DNA of 64,000 bases from Mycobacterium sp. DL440. GTDB taxonomy: Bacteria > Actinomycetota > Actinomycetes > Mycobacteriales > Mycobacteriaceae. Below the pieces are notes generated by a model, which saw only the letters and a program-made list of their open reading frames with translations, was not told the DNA's origin and searched no databases. Positions 54,571-63,673 of the stretch are shown piece after piece (the first letter of the stretch is position 1; the number at the start of each line of letters is the position of its first letter). A program made the position numbers and the translations under genes. The stretch covers positions 2,222,984 through 2,286,983 of the forward strand of contig NZ_CP050191.1 in the NCBI RefSeq assembly GCF_011745145.1. The letters run 5' to 3'.

Positions 54571-55938
54571 CTACACGCCGCCGCGGCGCAGCATCCGACC
54601 CTGTGCGGTCTTGAAGTCAATCTTCTTGCCGCGCAACCAGGTACTGGTCACGACACCGGCGAGTGCACGTCCGTCGTACGGGCTGATCGGGTTCTTGTGG
54701 TGCAGCTTGTGCACGTCGACGACCTGCGCAGACTCGGGCTCGAAGATCGCGAAGTCGGCGTCGTAGCCGAGCGCGATCTTGCCCTTGTTGTTCAATCCGG
54801 CGAGCGCGGCGGGTTTGGCCGCCATCCACTCGAGCACCTGCGTGAGCTTTATCCCGCGACGCTTGGCCTCGGTCCAGATCAACGACAGGCCGAGCTGTAG
54901 CGACGCGACGCCGCCCCAGGCAACACCGAAGTCACCGTTCTCGACGTCCTTCAGGTCGACCGTCGACGGTGAGTGATCAGAGACGATGCAGTCGATCGTG
55001 CCGTCGATCAGGCCCTGCCACAGAAGTTCCCGATTCGACGCCTCACGGATCGGTGGACAGCACTTGAATGCGGTCGCGCCGTTGGGGATCTCCTCGGCGA
55101 GGAGCGTCAGGTAGTGCGGGCACGTCTCGACAGAGATCCTGACGCCGTCGCGCTTGGCCGTCGCGAGCATCGGCAGCGCGTCCGACGACGACAGGTGCAG
55201 GATATGCGCGCGGGCACCGGTCCACCGAGCGCGCTCGATGACCTCGGCGATCGCCACGTTCTCGGCGCCGCGCGGTCGCGACGCCAGGAAGCGTTCGTAC
55301 TGGTTGCCCTCGGCCGAGGGGGCATGGTCGATGGCGCGGGAGTCCTCGGCATGCACGATCATCATGGAGTCGAAGCCGGCCAACACGGCCATGTCCTTCT
55401 CCATCTCGTCCGCGTCGAGATGCGGGAACTCGTCGACGCCGGAGTGCAGTAGGAAGCATTTGAAGCCGAACACGCCGTCGTCGTGAAGACCGCGCAGATC
55501 ATCGGTGTTGCCGGGGATCGCGCCGCCCCAGAAGCCGACGTCGATGTGTGTCTTGCCCGATGCCGCCGCGCGTTTGGCGTTGAGTGCGTCGACGTTGACC
55601 GTCGGCGGTATGGAGTTGAGCGGCATGTCGATCAGCGTGGTCACTCCGCCCGCCGCCGCTGCGCGGGTAGCGGAGTCGAACCCCTCCCACTCGGTTCGGC
55701 CCGGCTCGTTGACGTGCACGTGCGTATCGACCAAGCCGGGGATCATGACCTGCTCGTCGGTGAGTTCGACGATCTCCGTGCCGGTGAGGCCACTCCCCAG
55801 CGGCTCGATCGCGACGACGCGACCGTCGCGGATACCGATCTCGCGGGCGACGATTCCCGCCGTCGTCAGCGTGCGTTCGCCGCGGACCACCAGGTCGAAT
55901 TCAGGGTGGTTCGACGTCTCGGGTGCGGCGGCGGTCAT
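54571..55938 (-). CDS. allB: Allantoinase
   Basis: Starting at ATG 55938 with GGAGAG upstream, the 455-residue cyclic amidohydrolase has VDTHVHVNEPG (His73, His75), FGFKCFLLHS with the carboxylated-Lys position 160, IVHAEDSR, ILHLSSSDAL and IVSDHSPS as further metal ligands. These fit allantoinase rather than dihydroorotase or hydantoinase. The enzyme opens allantoin to allantoate. It is divergent from the permease gene and belongs to the allantoin cluster. Length is normal. Confidence 0.9.
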   Translation of the reverse strand: MTAAAPETSNHPEFDLVVRGERTLTTAGIVAREIGIRDGRVVAIEPLGSGLTGTEIVELTDEQVMIPGLVDTHVHVNEPGRTEWEGFDSATRAAAAGGVTTLIDMPLNSIPPTVNVDALNAKRAAASGKTHIDVGFWGGAIPGNTDDLRGLHDDGVFGFKCFLLHSGVDEFPHLDADEMEKDMAVLAGFDSMMIVHAEDSRAIDHAPSAEGNQYERFLASRPRGAENVAIAEVIERARWTGARAHILHLSSSDALPMLATAKRDGVRISVETCPHYLTLLAEEIPNGATAFKCCPPIREASNRELLWQGLIDGTIDCIVSDHSPSTVDLKDVENGDFGVAWGGVASLQLGLSLIWTEAKRRGIKLTQVLEWMAAKPAALAGLNNKGKIALGYDADFAIFEPESAQVVDVHKLHHKNPISPYDGRALAGVVTSTWLRGKKIDFKTAQGRMLRRGGV

Positions 55939-56085
55939 CGGCAGCTCTCCATGGCTAGCAGCATAATTCCTCATCGTGGAAATGACACTCCACCCTTCGG
56001 GCAACTCTAAGTGTGAGCGCTGACACAGTCAATCGCGCCAAAAGCTTGACAGTCGGTGTCTGCATGCGAGTTACTTACTAAATTC

Positions 56086-56112
56086 GTGGAATATTACTTC
56101 CACATAATGGAA
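56086..56112. promoter_or_regulatory. 27-bp operator-like element (IclR-type) before permease and allB
   Basis: GTGGAA-N6-TTCCACAT-N2-TGGAA combines two interleaved dyads. The same architecture occurs at 60539-60565. It lies in the divergent region between allB and the permease, with a TTGACA-like hexamer at 56046. It probably binds the IclR regulator encoded at 60686. Confidence 0.65.
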
Positions 56113-56162
56113 TGTATGCGCCGGCATTGAGCGGCGGCGCACCGACCGTGACAGGCCTATCC

Positions 56163-57668
56163 ATGACCACAGAGTCCACCGGGCTCATCGGCGACTCCAG
56201 TCGTACCGGTGCAACCCCGTCCGCCGACGTCAGTCCGCATCTGTACAACGCCGATCTCGCGCCCACCAAGCGCGAAGGTCGACGGTGGGGCGCATACAAC
56301 ATCTTCACCTTGTGGGCGAACGACGTACACAGCCTGGGGAACTATTCGTTCGCCATCGGCCTGTTCGCCCTTGGCCTCGGTGGGTGGCAGATCCTGCTGG
56401 TGCTCGGACTCGGTGGCGCCTTCCTCTTCCTGCTGCTCAGCCTGTCCGGGTTCATGGGGGAAAAGACCGGTGTCCCGTTCCCGGTGATGAGCCGCATCTC
56501 GTTCGGCACCCGCGGCGCGCAGATCCCCGCCGTCATCCGTGGCGCGGTCGCGATCGCATGGTTCGGCATCCAGACGTACCTCGCGTCTGTGGTGCTGCGC
56601 ATCTTGATCGTCGCGCTCGCACCGTCGGCCCAGACCCTCGACTCGAACAGCTTCCTGGAGTTGTCGACGCTCGGCTGGATCTCGTTCGTCGGGTTGTGGG
56701 TGATCCAGGTGGTCATCGTCAGCTACGGCATGGAGATGATCCGCAAGTACGAGGCGGTCGCCGGTCCGGTCATTCTGATCACGATGGTCGCGCTCGCGAT
56801 CTGGATGCTCAGCAGCGCCGACTGGTCCATCGCGTGGACCACGCCCGACTCGCTGACCGGCGTCGACATGTGGCTGAAGATCGTTGGCGGCGCCAGCCTG
56901 TGGGTCGCGATCTACGGCACGTTCGTCCTCAACTTCTGCGACTTCACCCGTAACGCGACGTCGAAGCGGGCCATCGTGAAAGGCAACTTCTGGGGCATCC
57001 CGCTCAACATGCTGGTGTTCGGCAGCATCGTCATCACCCTGGCCGGTGCTCAGTTCCGCATCGACGGACGCATCATCGAATCGCCCGCCGACATCGTCAA
57101 GGAAGTGCCGAACACCCTGCTGCTGGTGCTCGCGGGACTCGCGCTGCTGATCCTGACCATCGCGGTGAACCTGATGGCGAACTTCGTCGCCCCGATCTAT
57201 GCGCTCAACAACCTGTTCCCCAAGCACCTCAACTTCCGTCGCGCAGCACTCATCTCGGCCGTCATCGGCCTGGTGATCCTGCCGTGGAACCTGTACAACT
57301 CCCCTGCGGTCATCAACTACTTCCTCGGCGGCCTCGGCGCCATTCTCGGGCCGCTGTTCGGCATCATCATGGCCGACTACTGGTTGGTGCGTCGTTCCAA
57401 GATCAACGTTCTCGCCCTGTTCTCGACCGATGCGTCCGGTGAATACCACTACGCGAAGGGCATCAACGTGCGTGCCGTGGTCGCCCTCGTCATCACGGCG
57501 GTCGTGGCACTGCTGCTCGCGTTCGTTCCGGCGTTCAGAGTTGTCTCGGAGTTCTCCTGGTTCATCGGTGCAGGACTCGGTGCGATCGTGTACCTGGCGG
57601 TCGCAGACCGCCGAGGACCGTTCCACGACATCTCCGGTGAGCCCATCGCCGTGGCGAGCACGCACTAG
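56163..57668 (+). CDS. NCS1-family allantoin/nucleobase permease
   Basis: This hydrophobic protein of about 501 residues has roughly 12 membrane spans and NCS1 hallmarks: LYNADLAPTKREGRRWGAYNIFTLWANDVHSLGNYSFA at the start, FPVMSRISFGTRGAQIPAVIRG and NLMANFVAPIYALNN. Allantoin permeases of the PucI type share these. A longer start at 56112 exists, but its ATG lies inside the operator-like element, so I prefer 56163. Placement between allB and the racemase-like gene supports allantoin as substrate. It is followed after 12 bases by the racemase-like gene. Confidence 0.87.
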   Translation: MTTESTGLIGDSSRTGATPSADVSPHLYNADLAPTKREGRRWGAYNIFTLWANDVHSLGNYSFAIGLFALGLGGWQILLVLGLGGAFLFLLLSLSGFMGEKTGVPFPVMSRISFGTRGAQIPAVIRGAVAIAWFGIQTYLASVVLRILIVALAPSAQTLDSNSFLELSTLGWISFVGLWVIQVVIVSYGMEMIRKYEAVAGPVILITMVALAIWMLSSADWSIAWTTPDSLTGVDMWLKIVGGASLWVAIYGTFVLNFCDFTRNATSKRAIVKGNFWGIPLNMLVFGSIVITLAGAQFRIDGRIIESPADIVKEVPNTLLLVLAGLALLILTIAVNLMANFVAPIYALNNLFPKHLNFRRAALISAVIGLVILPWNLYNSPAVINYFLGGLGAILGPLFGIIMADYWLVRRSKINVLALFSTDASGEYHYAKGINVRAVVALVITAVVALLLAFVPAFRVVSEFSWFIGAGLGAIVYLAVADRRGPFHDISGEPIAVASTH

Positions 57669-57680
57669 ACAGGAACCGCC

Positions 57681-58403
57681 ATGAGAATCCTCGTAGCCAA
57701 CGTCAATACGACGGTCTCGATGACCGATGCGATCGCAGAGTCGGCGCGCGGTGTCGCGTCCCCGGGTACCGAGATCGTCGGCATCACACCGCGTTTCGGC
57801 GCGGACTCGTGTGAAGGAAACTTCGAGAGCTACCTCGCGGCCATCGCCGTCATGGACGCGATCACGTCGTACCCCGAGCCGTTCGACGCGGTGATCCAGG
57901 CCGGCTACGGCGAGCACGGTCGGGAAGGTCTGCAGGAGTTGCTCGACGTCCCGGTGGTCGACATCACCGAGGCGGCGGCGTCGACGGCGATGTATCTGGG
58001 ACACAAGTACTCGGTCGTCACCACCCTCGACCGCACCGTCCCGCTGATCGAAGACCGTCTCAAGCTGGCGGGACTCGACGCACGATGCGCGTCGGTGCGC
58101 GCGTCCGGCCTCGGTGTGCTCGAACTCGAATCGGATCCGGAGCGGGCGGTCGAGGCGATCGTCCGCCAGTCTCGAGAGGCCGTCGAGAACGATCACGCCG
58201 AAGTGATCTGTCTCGGCTGCGGTGGCATGGCCGAGCTCGAAGCGAAGGTGAGGGCCGCGACCGGCGTCCCGATCGTCGACGGAGTCCGCTCGGCGGTCAC
58301 CATCGCCGAAGGGCTGGTCCGGATGGGCCTGTCCACCTCGAAGGTGCGCACCTACGCGACTCCGCGCGAGAAGAGGGTCATCGGCTGGCCATTTCAGTTG
58401 TAG
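57681..58403 (+). CDS. Asp/Glu/hydantoin racemase-family protein lacking the first catalytic Cys
   Basis: The 240-residue protein begins MRILVANVNTTVSMTDAI and has VPVVDITEAAASTAMYLG and VICLGCGGMAEL, the typical hydantoin/allantoin racemase pattern. The second catalytic Cys (LGCGG) is present. At the first site, where racemases have A-C-F-G/S, this protein has QAGYGEHG, so the Cys is Gly. Racemases of this fold use two Cys, so it may act on one enantiomer only, or on a different step. It is co-transcribed with the permease. Confidence 0.8.
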   Translation: MRILVANVNTTVSMTDAIAESARGVASPGTEIVGITPRFGADSCEGNFESYLAAIAVMDAITSYPEPFDAVIQAGYGEHGREGLQELLDVPVVDITEAAASTAMYLGHKYSVVTTLDRTVPLIEDRLKLAGLDARCASVRASGLGVLELESDPERAVEAIVRQSREAVENDHAEVICLGCGGMAELEAKVRAATGVPIVDGVRSAVTIAEGLVRMGLSTSKVRTYATPREKRVIGWPFQL

Positions 58404-58419
58404 GCCAACGAGATAGCCG

Positions 58420-59235
58420 TCAGAGGATGATCTGGCGGTTGACGTCCTTGTACAGCAGGTAACGGAAGTTCGACGGCCCGCCCGCGTAGCACGCCTGCGG
58501 GCAGAAGGCGCGCAGCGAGAGGAAGTCGCCTTCCTGGACTTCCACCCAGTCTCCGTTGAGGTGATAGACGGCCTTGCCTTCGAGCATCAGGAGCCCGTGT
58601 TCCATCACGTGGGTCTCGGCGAACGGAATGGTCGCGCCGGGCTCGAAGGTGACGACGTTGACGTGCATGTCGTAGGCGAGGTCCTGCGGGTCGAGCATGC
58701 GCGTCGTGCGCCATTTGCCTTCGGTACCGGGCATGGCTGATGGTTCGATGTCCTGTTCGTTGCCGAACTTCACCGACGCCGTGTGGCCCTCGATCGCCTC
58801 GTAGCGCTTGCGGATCCACACGAACGTCGCGTCGACGTCGCCGTTGTTGTGGGCCGACCAGTCGGTACCGGCCGGCAGGTAGGCGAAGCCGCCCTCGGTG
58901 AGGGTCTGCGACTGACCTGCCGCGTCGACGGTGAGCGCACCGGAGGTGACGAACAGGAAGCTCTGCACCTCGGGCTGCGGCTCGGGTCGCTGCGCCCCAC
59001 CGCCCGGCTTGACCTCGACGATCGCCTGGTAATACGTCGTCGCACCACCGGCGACCGGGCGGTTGATGATCCATGCGCGCGTATCGGTCCACTCCGGGAA
59101 CACCGAGGTGACGATGTCCGAGAGGACGCCGCGCGGGATCACGGTGTAGGCCTCGGTGACGATGGCGCGGTCGGTCAGCAGATCGGTCTGCGGGGGCAGG
59201 CCGCCGCGGGGCGTGTAGTACGACGCAGTGGTCAC
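58420..59235 (-). CDS. allE: (S)-ureidoglycine aminohydrolase (bicupin)
   Basis: The 271-residue bicupin has the C-terminal cupin motif PFAETHVMEHGLLMLEG ... FCPQACYAGG, with Glu/His/His/Gln metal ligands as in ureidoglycine aminohydrolases (AllE/UGHY). The N-terminal cupin (QSFLFVTSGALTVDAAG) is the degenerate partner. The enzyme releases ammonia from (S)-ureidoglycine to give ureidoglycolate with manganese. The start overlaps the stop of the aldolase-like gene by four bases. An allantoate amidohydrolase gene is not in the window. Confidence 0.88.
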   Translation of the reverse strand: MTTASYYTPRGGLPPQTDLLTDRAIVTEAYTVIPRGVLSDIVTSVFPEWTDTRAWIINRPVAGGATTYYQAIVEVKPGGGAQRPEPQPEVQSFLFVTSGALTVDAAGQSQTLTEGGFAYLPAGTDWSAHNNGDVDATFVWIRKRYEAIEGHTASVKFGNEQDIEPSAMPGTEGKWRTTRMLDPQDLAYDMHVNVVTFEPGATIPFAETHVMEHGLLMLEGKAVYHLNGDWVEVQEGDFLSLRAFCPQACYAGGPSNFRYLLYKDVNRQIIL

Positions 59236-60509
59236 TGATTGCTCCTGGTTGTGCGGCCGAGCGCGATGTCGCGCACGGTGGACATGGAGAGATCGGTGGC
59301 TGTCTCGATCTCATCGACAGTGAGGGCGCCGCACACGCTGCCACGATGGATCACGTCGGCGAGCGCGCGGGCGGTGGCCGGCTCGTCCATGACGGTCGAG
59401 TCGAGCTGGTGGACATAGTTGCGCAGGCGTGTCGCGGCCGGCGCGAAGGCGCCACGGTAGAACGCGTAGGTCGCCAGGTATCGGGTGACCAGTTGGGCGG
59501 GGTGCATGTCCCAGCCCTGGTAGATACCGCGTTCCAGGTGGCGCCGGACGAGGCGCGCGTGCAACTTCCACGCCATGGCGACGTTGTCGGGCTCGCCGAC
59601 CGGGAGGATGTTGGTCGAGCCGTCGGACATGTGCACGCCGGTGCCTGCGACGGCCAGTTGCATGACGTTCTTGGCGTGGTCTGCCGCCGGATGCTCCATC
59701 GACTGGTAGGCGGCGGCGATACCGAGTGCCGCCGAGTAGTCGTAGGTCCCGTAGTGCAGCGAGCTGACGCGGCCCTGGCCAGCGTGAATGAACTGGGCAA
59801 CGGGTGCGCGCCCATCGGCGCCGAGGATCGCCTGCGGTGTTTCAACCTGCACTTCGAAGCGGATGCGCCCGACCGGCAGGTCGTTCGCGGCTTCGAGCGC
59901 GCCCGCGACCACGACCATCGCCTCGACCTGGTCGACGGACGTCACCTTCGGCAAGGTGAGGGTCAGGCCGCCAGGGAGGCCGCCGGATTCGACGAGTCCG
60001 CTGACGAACATGTCCAGCGTGCGCAGTCCGCGGGCCCGGGTGCCGGCTTCGAAGCACTTGAAGCGGGTGCCGACGAACGGCGTCGAGGTGCCCGTGTCGA
60101 GCGCGGTCCGCAGCGCGGCGATCGCCCGTGCGACATCGGCGTCCTCGGTCGCGTCGTCGAAAGTGCCGTAGCCGTCCTCGAAGTCGATGCGCAGGTCTTC
60201 GATCGGCTCGGTGGTCAGCTTGTCCTCGACGAGGACGGCGAGAGTCTCGGGTGCACAGTCGGTTTCGCTGCTCGCACCCACGAGTGCGGCCACTGCGTCG
60301 AGCCCGCCTGCGTCCTTCGCGGCAGCGAGGGCGGTTGATCCCCAGTCAGCGGGCATCGTCGCCGAGTACCGGTTGCCCGGAATGTAGACGGTGTGGACAG
60401 GCTGCCGACGGCCGTCGTCGCCTGGGTATCGGTTCACCAATTGTGCGTCGGCGGCCGAGAGGCGGCGGTCGACGTCGGCCAGCACCGCATCGTCGAGGCG
60501 TCGTGTCAC
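59232..60509 (-). CDS. HpcH/HpaI aldolase/citrate-lyase-like protein (DUF6986 type)
   Basis: The 425-residue protein carries LRIDFEDGYG, IRFEVQVETPQAIL and SSLHYGTYDYSAALGIAAAYQSMEHPA. These are the metal- and substrate-binding blocks of HpcH/HpaI-type aldolases and malate-synthase relatives. The C-terminal 60 residues are helical (VDEIETATDLSMSTVRDIALG). Actinobacterial purine-catabolism clusters regularly contain it. It may use the glyoxylate made from ureidoglycolate; that step is inferred. It is the first gene of the two-gene operon with the aminohydrolase. Confidence 0.78.
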   Translation of the reverse strand: MTRRLDDAVLADVDRRLSAADAQLVNRYPGDDGRRQPVHTVYIPGNRYSATMPADWGSTALAAAKDAGGLDAVAALVGASSETDCAPETLAVLVEDKLTTEPIEDLRIDFEDGYGTFDDATEDADVARAIAALRTALDTGTSTPFVGTRFKCFEAGTRARGLRTLDMFVSGLVESGGLPGGLTLTLPKVTSVDQVEAMVVVAGALEAANDLPVGRIRFEVQVETPQAILGADGRAPVAQFIHAGQGRVSSLHYGTYDYSAALGIAAAYQSMEHPAADHAKNVMQLAVAGTGVHMSDGSTNILPVGEPDNVAMAWKLHARLVRRHLERGIYQGWDMHPAQLVTRYLATYAFYRGAFAPAATRLRNYVHQLDSTVMDEPATARALADVIHRGSVCGALTVDEIETATDLSMSTVRDIALGRTTRSNQ

Positions 60510-60538
60510 AGATGTGCCTCCCCTGTCTGGAAGTTGCC

Positions 60539-60565
60539 GTGGAAACAGAATTCCACATTGTGGAG
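60539..60565. promoter_or_regulatory. 27-bp operator-like element (IclR-type), copy 2
   Basis: GTGGAA-N6-TTCCACAT-N2-TGGAG has the same layout as the element at 56086-56112. It sits 30 bases upstream of the leftward aldolase-aminohydrolase operon, in the divergent region shared with the IclR gene. Confidence 0.65.
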
Positions 60566-60617
60566 TTTAGCGCGAGTGTTACCGGCGCACCATGCATGTA
60601 TCCTTATCCACAATTTC

Positions 60618-60632
60618 TTCCATATTGCGGAA
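60618..60632. promoter_or_regulatory. Single operator half-element TTCCATATTGCGGAA
   Basis: This is a 15-bp near-dyad TTCC-N7-GGAA matching the second half of the 27-bp elements. It lies 54 bases before the IclR start, suggesting autoregulation. Confidence 0.55.
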
Positions 60633-60685
60633 GTTATCGTGTGCATGTTGGATGGAACGACAATCGTCGACAGGGAGTGGACTGT

Positions 60686-61447
60686 ATGGCGGAGAAGACC
60701 GGCGGCGTGCAGTCGGTGGAGCGCGCGTTCGAGTTGATGGAGTTGATTGGGCGTGCCGGAGGAGAGTGCTCGCTGACGGAGTTATCGGCGGAGTCTCCGT
60801 TGCCGCCGCCGACAATTCACCGCTTCCTGCGCACACTGGTCGGAATCGGCTACGTGCGCCAACTGCCCAATCGCCGCTACGCCTTGGGGCCGAGATTGAT
60901 TCGGCTTGGCGAAGTAGCGAACCGCCAGTTGGGCGCGGTCGCCGCTCCGGTGCTGCAGTCGTTGGTCGATGAACTGTCGGAGACGGCGAGTCTCGCGGTA
61001 CTTGACGGTGACATGGTGATCTACACCGGACATGCTCTGCCTCCGAAGCTGATGCGGACGGACAGTGAGGTCGGCAAGCGCGTCGGTCTGCACACAACCG
61101 GTGTGGGCAAAGCGGTTTTGGGTGAGTTGGATGATGCACGCATTCTGAAACTGGTCACGCAGTCTGGATTTCCCGCACCGACCGAGAACAGTGCGTCCAC
61201 CCTTTCTGCGGTGTTCGCCAACGTCGAACGCGTGCGCGTCGACGGTTATGCGATCGACAACGAGGAGTTCGAGATCGGTGTTCGCTCCGTCGCGATGGCG
61301 GTGCCTGGCGCTCCGACGCCGATGGCAATCGGCATCTCCGGGCCCTCGGCTCACGTCAACGAGGAATTGATCGCTCGAGCCGTTCCCGCACTGAAGAAGG
61401 CGACCGGCGTGATCTCGGAAGCCCTGATCGGGGCGAGGGAGCAGTAG
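60686..61447 (+). CDS. IclR-family regulator of the allantoin cluster
   Basis: From ATG 60686 (GGGAG upstream), the 253-residue protein has an N-terminal winged helix (VQSVERAFELMELIGRAGGEC, LTELSAESPLPPPTIHRFL). It has a C-terminal effector domain with LHTTGVGKAVLGEL, YAIDNEEFEIGVRSVAMAV and PMAIGISGP, the standard IclR layout. AllR-type IclR proteins bind glyoxylate or allantoin. It is divergent from the aldolase operon with one full and one half operator-like element between them, and a further full element before the permease. It should control both units and itself. Confidence 0.9.
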   Translation: MAEKTGGVQSVERAFELMELIGRAGGECSLTELSAESPLPPPTIHRFLRTLVGIGYVRQLPNRRYALGPRLIRLGEVANRQLGAVAAPVLQSLVDELSETASLAVLDGDMVIYTGHALPPKLMRTDSEVGKRVGLHTTGVGKAVLGELDDARILKLVTQSGFPAPTENSASTLSAVFANVERVRVDGYAIDNEEFEIGVRSVAMAVPGAPTPMAIGISGPSAHVNEELIARAVPALKKATGVISEALIGAREQ

Positions 61448-61503
61448 CCCACTGCTCCGGAATCCGTACGCGACGAATACTAGAACGTGTTCTAATTCCG
61501 TGT

Positions 61504-62661
61504 ATGTCCAGTTCGGCGGAGGGGCACGCTGACCCCGCGTTTGCGGAAGTGAAAGCCGTCTTTGAAGCAAGTCTGGCCAACGGTGACGACCTCGGCGCCG
61601 CGGTGGCGGTATTCGTCGACGGTCGTGCGGTGGTGGACCTTTGGGGAGGCATCGCCGACAGACGGACCGGACGTCCGTGGACGCGCGACACCGCGTGTCC
61701 GACCTTTTCCTGCACCAAGGGTGTGACGGCAACCGCGGCCCTCGTGGTCGCCCAGCAGCGCGGCCACGGTGCCGACGAACCAGTGAGTGCCTGGTGGCCG
61801 GAATTCGCCCAACACGACAAGCACGAGACCACACTGAGCGACCTGATGGCCCACCGGGCCGGGTTGCCCGTCTTGGAGCGCCCGGTTTCGGTGACCGAAG
61901 CCGCAGATCCTGCGGCCATGGCCGACCTGTTGGCGCGCCAATGCCCCCTCTGGCAGCCCGGGACTGAACATGGTTATCACGCTTTGACTTTCGGATGGCT
62001 GGTCGGCGAATTCGTGCGCCGCCAGACCGGTATGACAGTCGGCGAGTTCACTCGGCGCCACTTGGGTGATCGGCTGCTCATCGGCGCTTCCGGTGCGGCG
62101 GTGCGCGAGGCTGCCCGGATCAGCTCGCCACCACCTGAGCAGCGTGTCTGGAGCGCCGAGAACGCGCCGCCGATACCGGACGATATTCTCGCCGAGATGG
62201 CGGCCGCGATGGCCGATCCAGAATCGCTGTTTCTCCGGGCAGCATCGAATCCCGTTGCATCCTATAATGATCCAGACGTACTGGCGGCCGGCTGGCCCGC
62301 GGCCGGCCTAGTCGCCACCGCTCGTGATCTGGCTCAATTCTATGGCGACCTGATCAGCGGAACCCTCGTCGCCCCAGGTCTCCTGCGAGAAGCGATCGCC
62401 GAACGCGTACGCGGCCACGACCGGGTGCTGCGCTTGGAAAGTGCATTCGGGCTCGGCTACATGCTGCCGTCGCAGAACTTCGTGGTCCCCGAACCCGCAC
62501 AACAGACTGCTTTCGGTCACCCGGGGGCCGGTGGCTCGGTGGGCCTGGCAGATCTCGAACACAAGGTGGCCTTCGCCTTCGTGCCCAATCTGTGCCGCGA
62601 CTGGCTGGCAGGTGATCGCCGAGCCTATCGGCTCATCGCCGCGGTGTACGACGCGCTGTGA
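61504..62661 (+). CDS. Beta-lactamase-fold esterase (family VIII type)
   Basis: The 385-residue protein shows the serine beta-lactamase/esterase pattern: FSCTKGVTATA gives S-x-x-K with the nucleophilic Ser, YHALTFGWLVGEFV supplies the Tyr element, and FGHPGAGGSVGLAD is the third motif (HPGAGG in place of KTG). This combination is typical of family VIII carboxylesterases rather than true beta-lactamases. No signal peptide is visible, so it should be cytoplasmic. It is 57 bases downstream of the IclR gene in the same direction but probably has its own role. Confidence 0.82.
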   Translation: MSSSAEGHADPAFAEVKAVFEASLANGDDLGAAVAVFVDGRAVVDLWGGIADRRTGRPWTRDTACPTFSCTKGVTATAALVVAQQRGHGADEPVSAWWPEFAQHDKHETTLSDLMAHRAGLPVLERPVSVTEAADPAAMADLLARQCPLWQPGTEHGYHALTFGWLVGEFVRRQTGMTVGEFTRRHLGDRLLIGASGAAVREAARISSPPPEQRVWSAENAPPIPDDILAEMAAAMADPESLFLRAASNPVASYNDPDVLAAGWPAAGLVATARDLAQFYGDLISGTLVAPGLLREAIAERVRGHDRVLRLESAFGLGYMLPSQNFVVPEPAQQTAFGHPGAGGSVGLADLEHKVAFAFVPNLCRDWLAGDRRAYRLIAAVYDAL

Positions 62662-62806
62662 CTGCGCGACGCAACCGACACGCGCGATGTTCCATCCCAC
62701 GCCGACCAGCACGACAGCAAACAACCACGCATAGTTGGTGCGGTCGGCCGTCCGAAGCGGTGCACGAGCGGATCAACACGGCAACATGAACAGCTGCGCG
62801 GTCGGG

Positions 62807-63553
<747 letters not shown>

Positions 63554-63598
63554 GTGCTTCCCACTTCCCTGGTGCGACTTAACCTTCCGTGGATTTCT

Positions 63599-63652
63599 TG
63601 ACCACGCGGTCCACAATAACCTCCACGATAACCATAGTGGACCGCATGGTCA
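63599..63652. promoter_or_regulatory. Inverted pair of 16-bp sites between SDR and TetR genes
   Basis: TGACCACGCGGTCCAC at 63599 and GTGGACCGCATGGTCA at 63637 are reverse complements except for one base, with 22 bases between them. Each is itself nearly palindromic. This fits a TetR-type operator controlling the divergent SDR and regulator genes. Confidence 0.7.
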
Positions 63653-63673
63653 AAAAACCGTAACCTGTGCTGC

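Noticed and set aside
56157..58196. Long minus-strand open frame of about 680 residues
   Set aside because: It is antisense to the permease and racemase genes. It is Arg/Asp/His-rich without motifs, as expected for a shadow frame in high-GC DNA.
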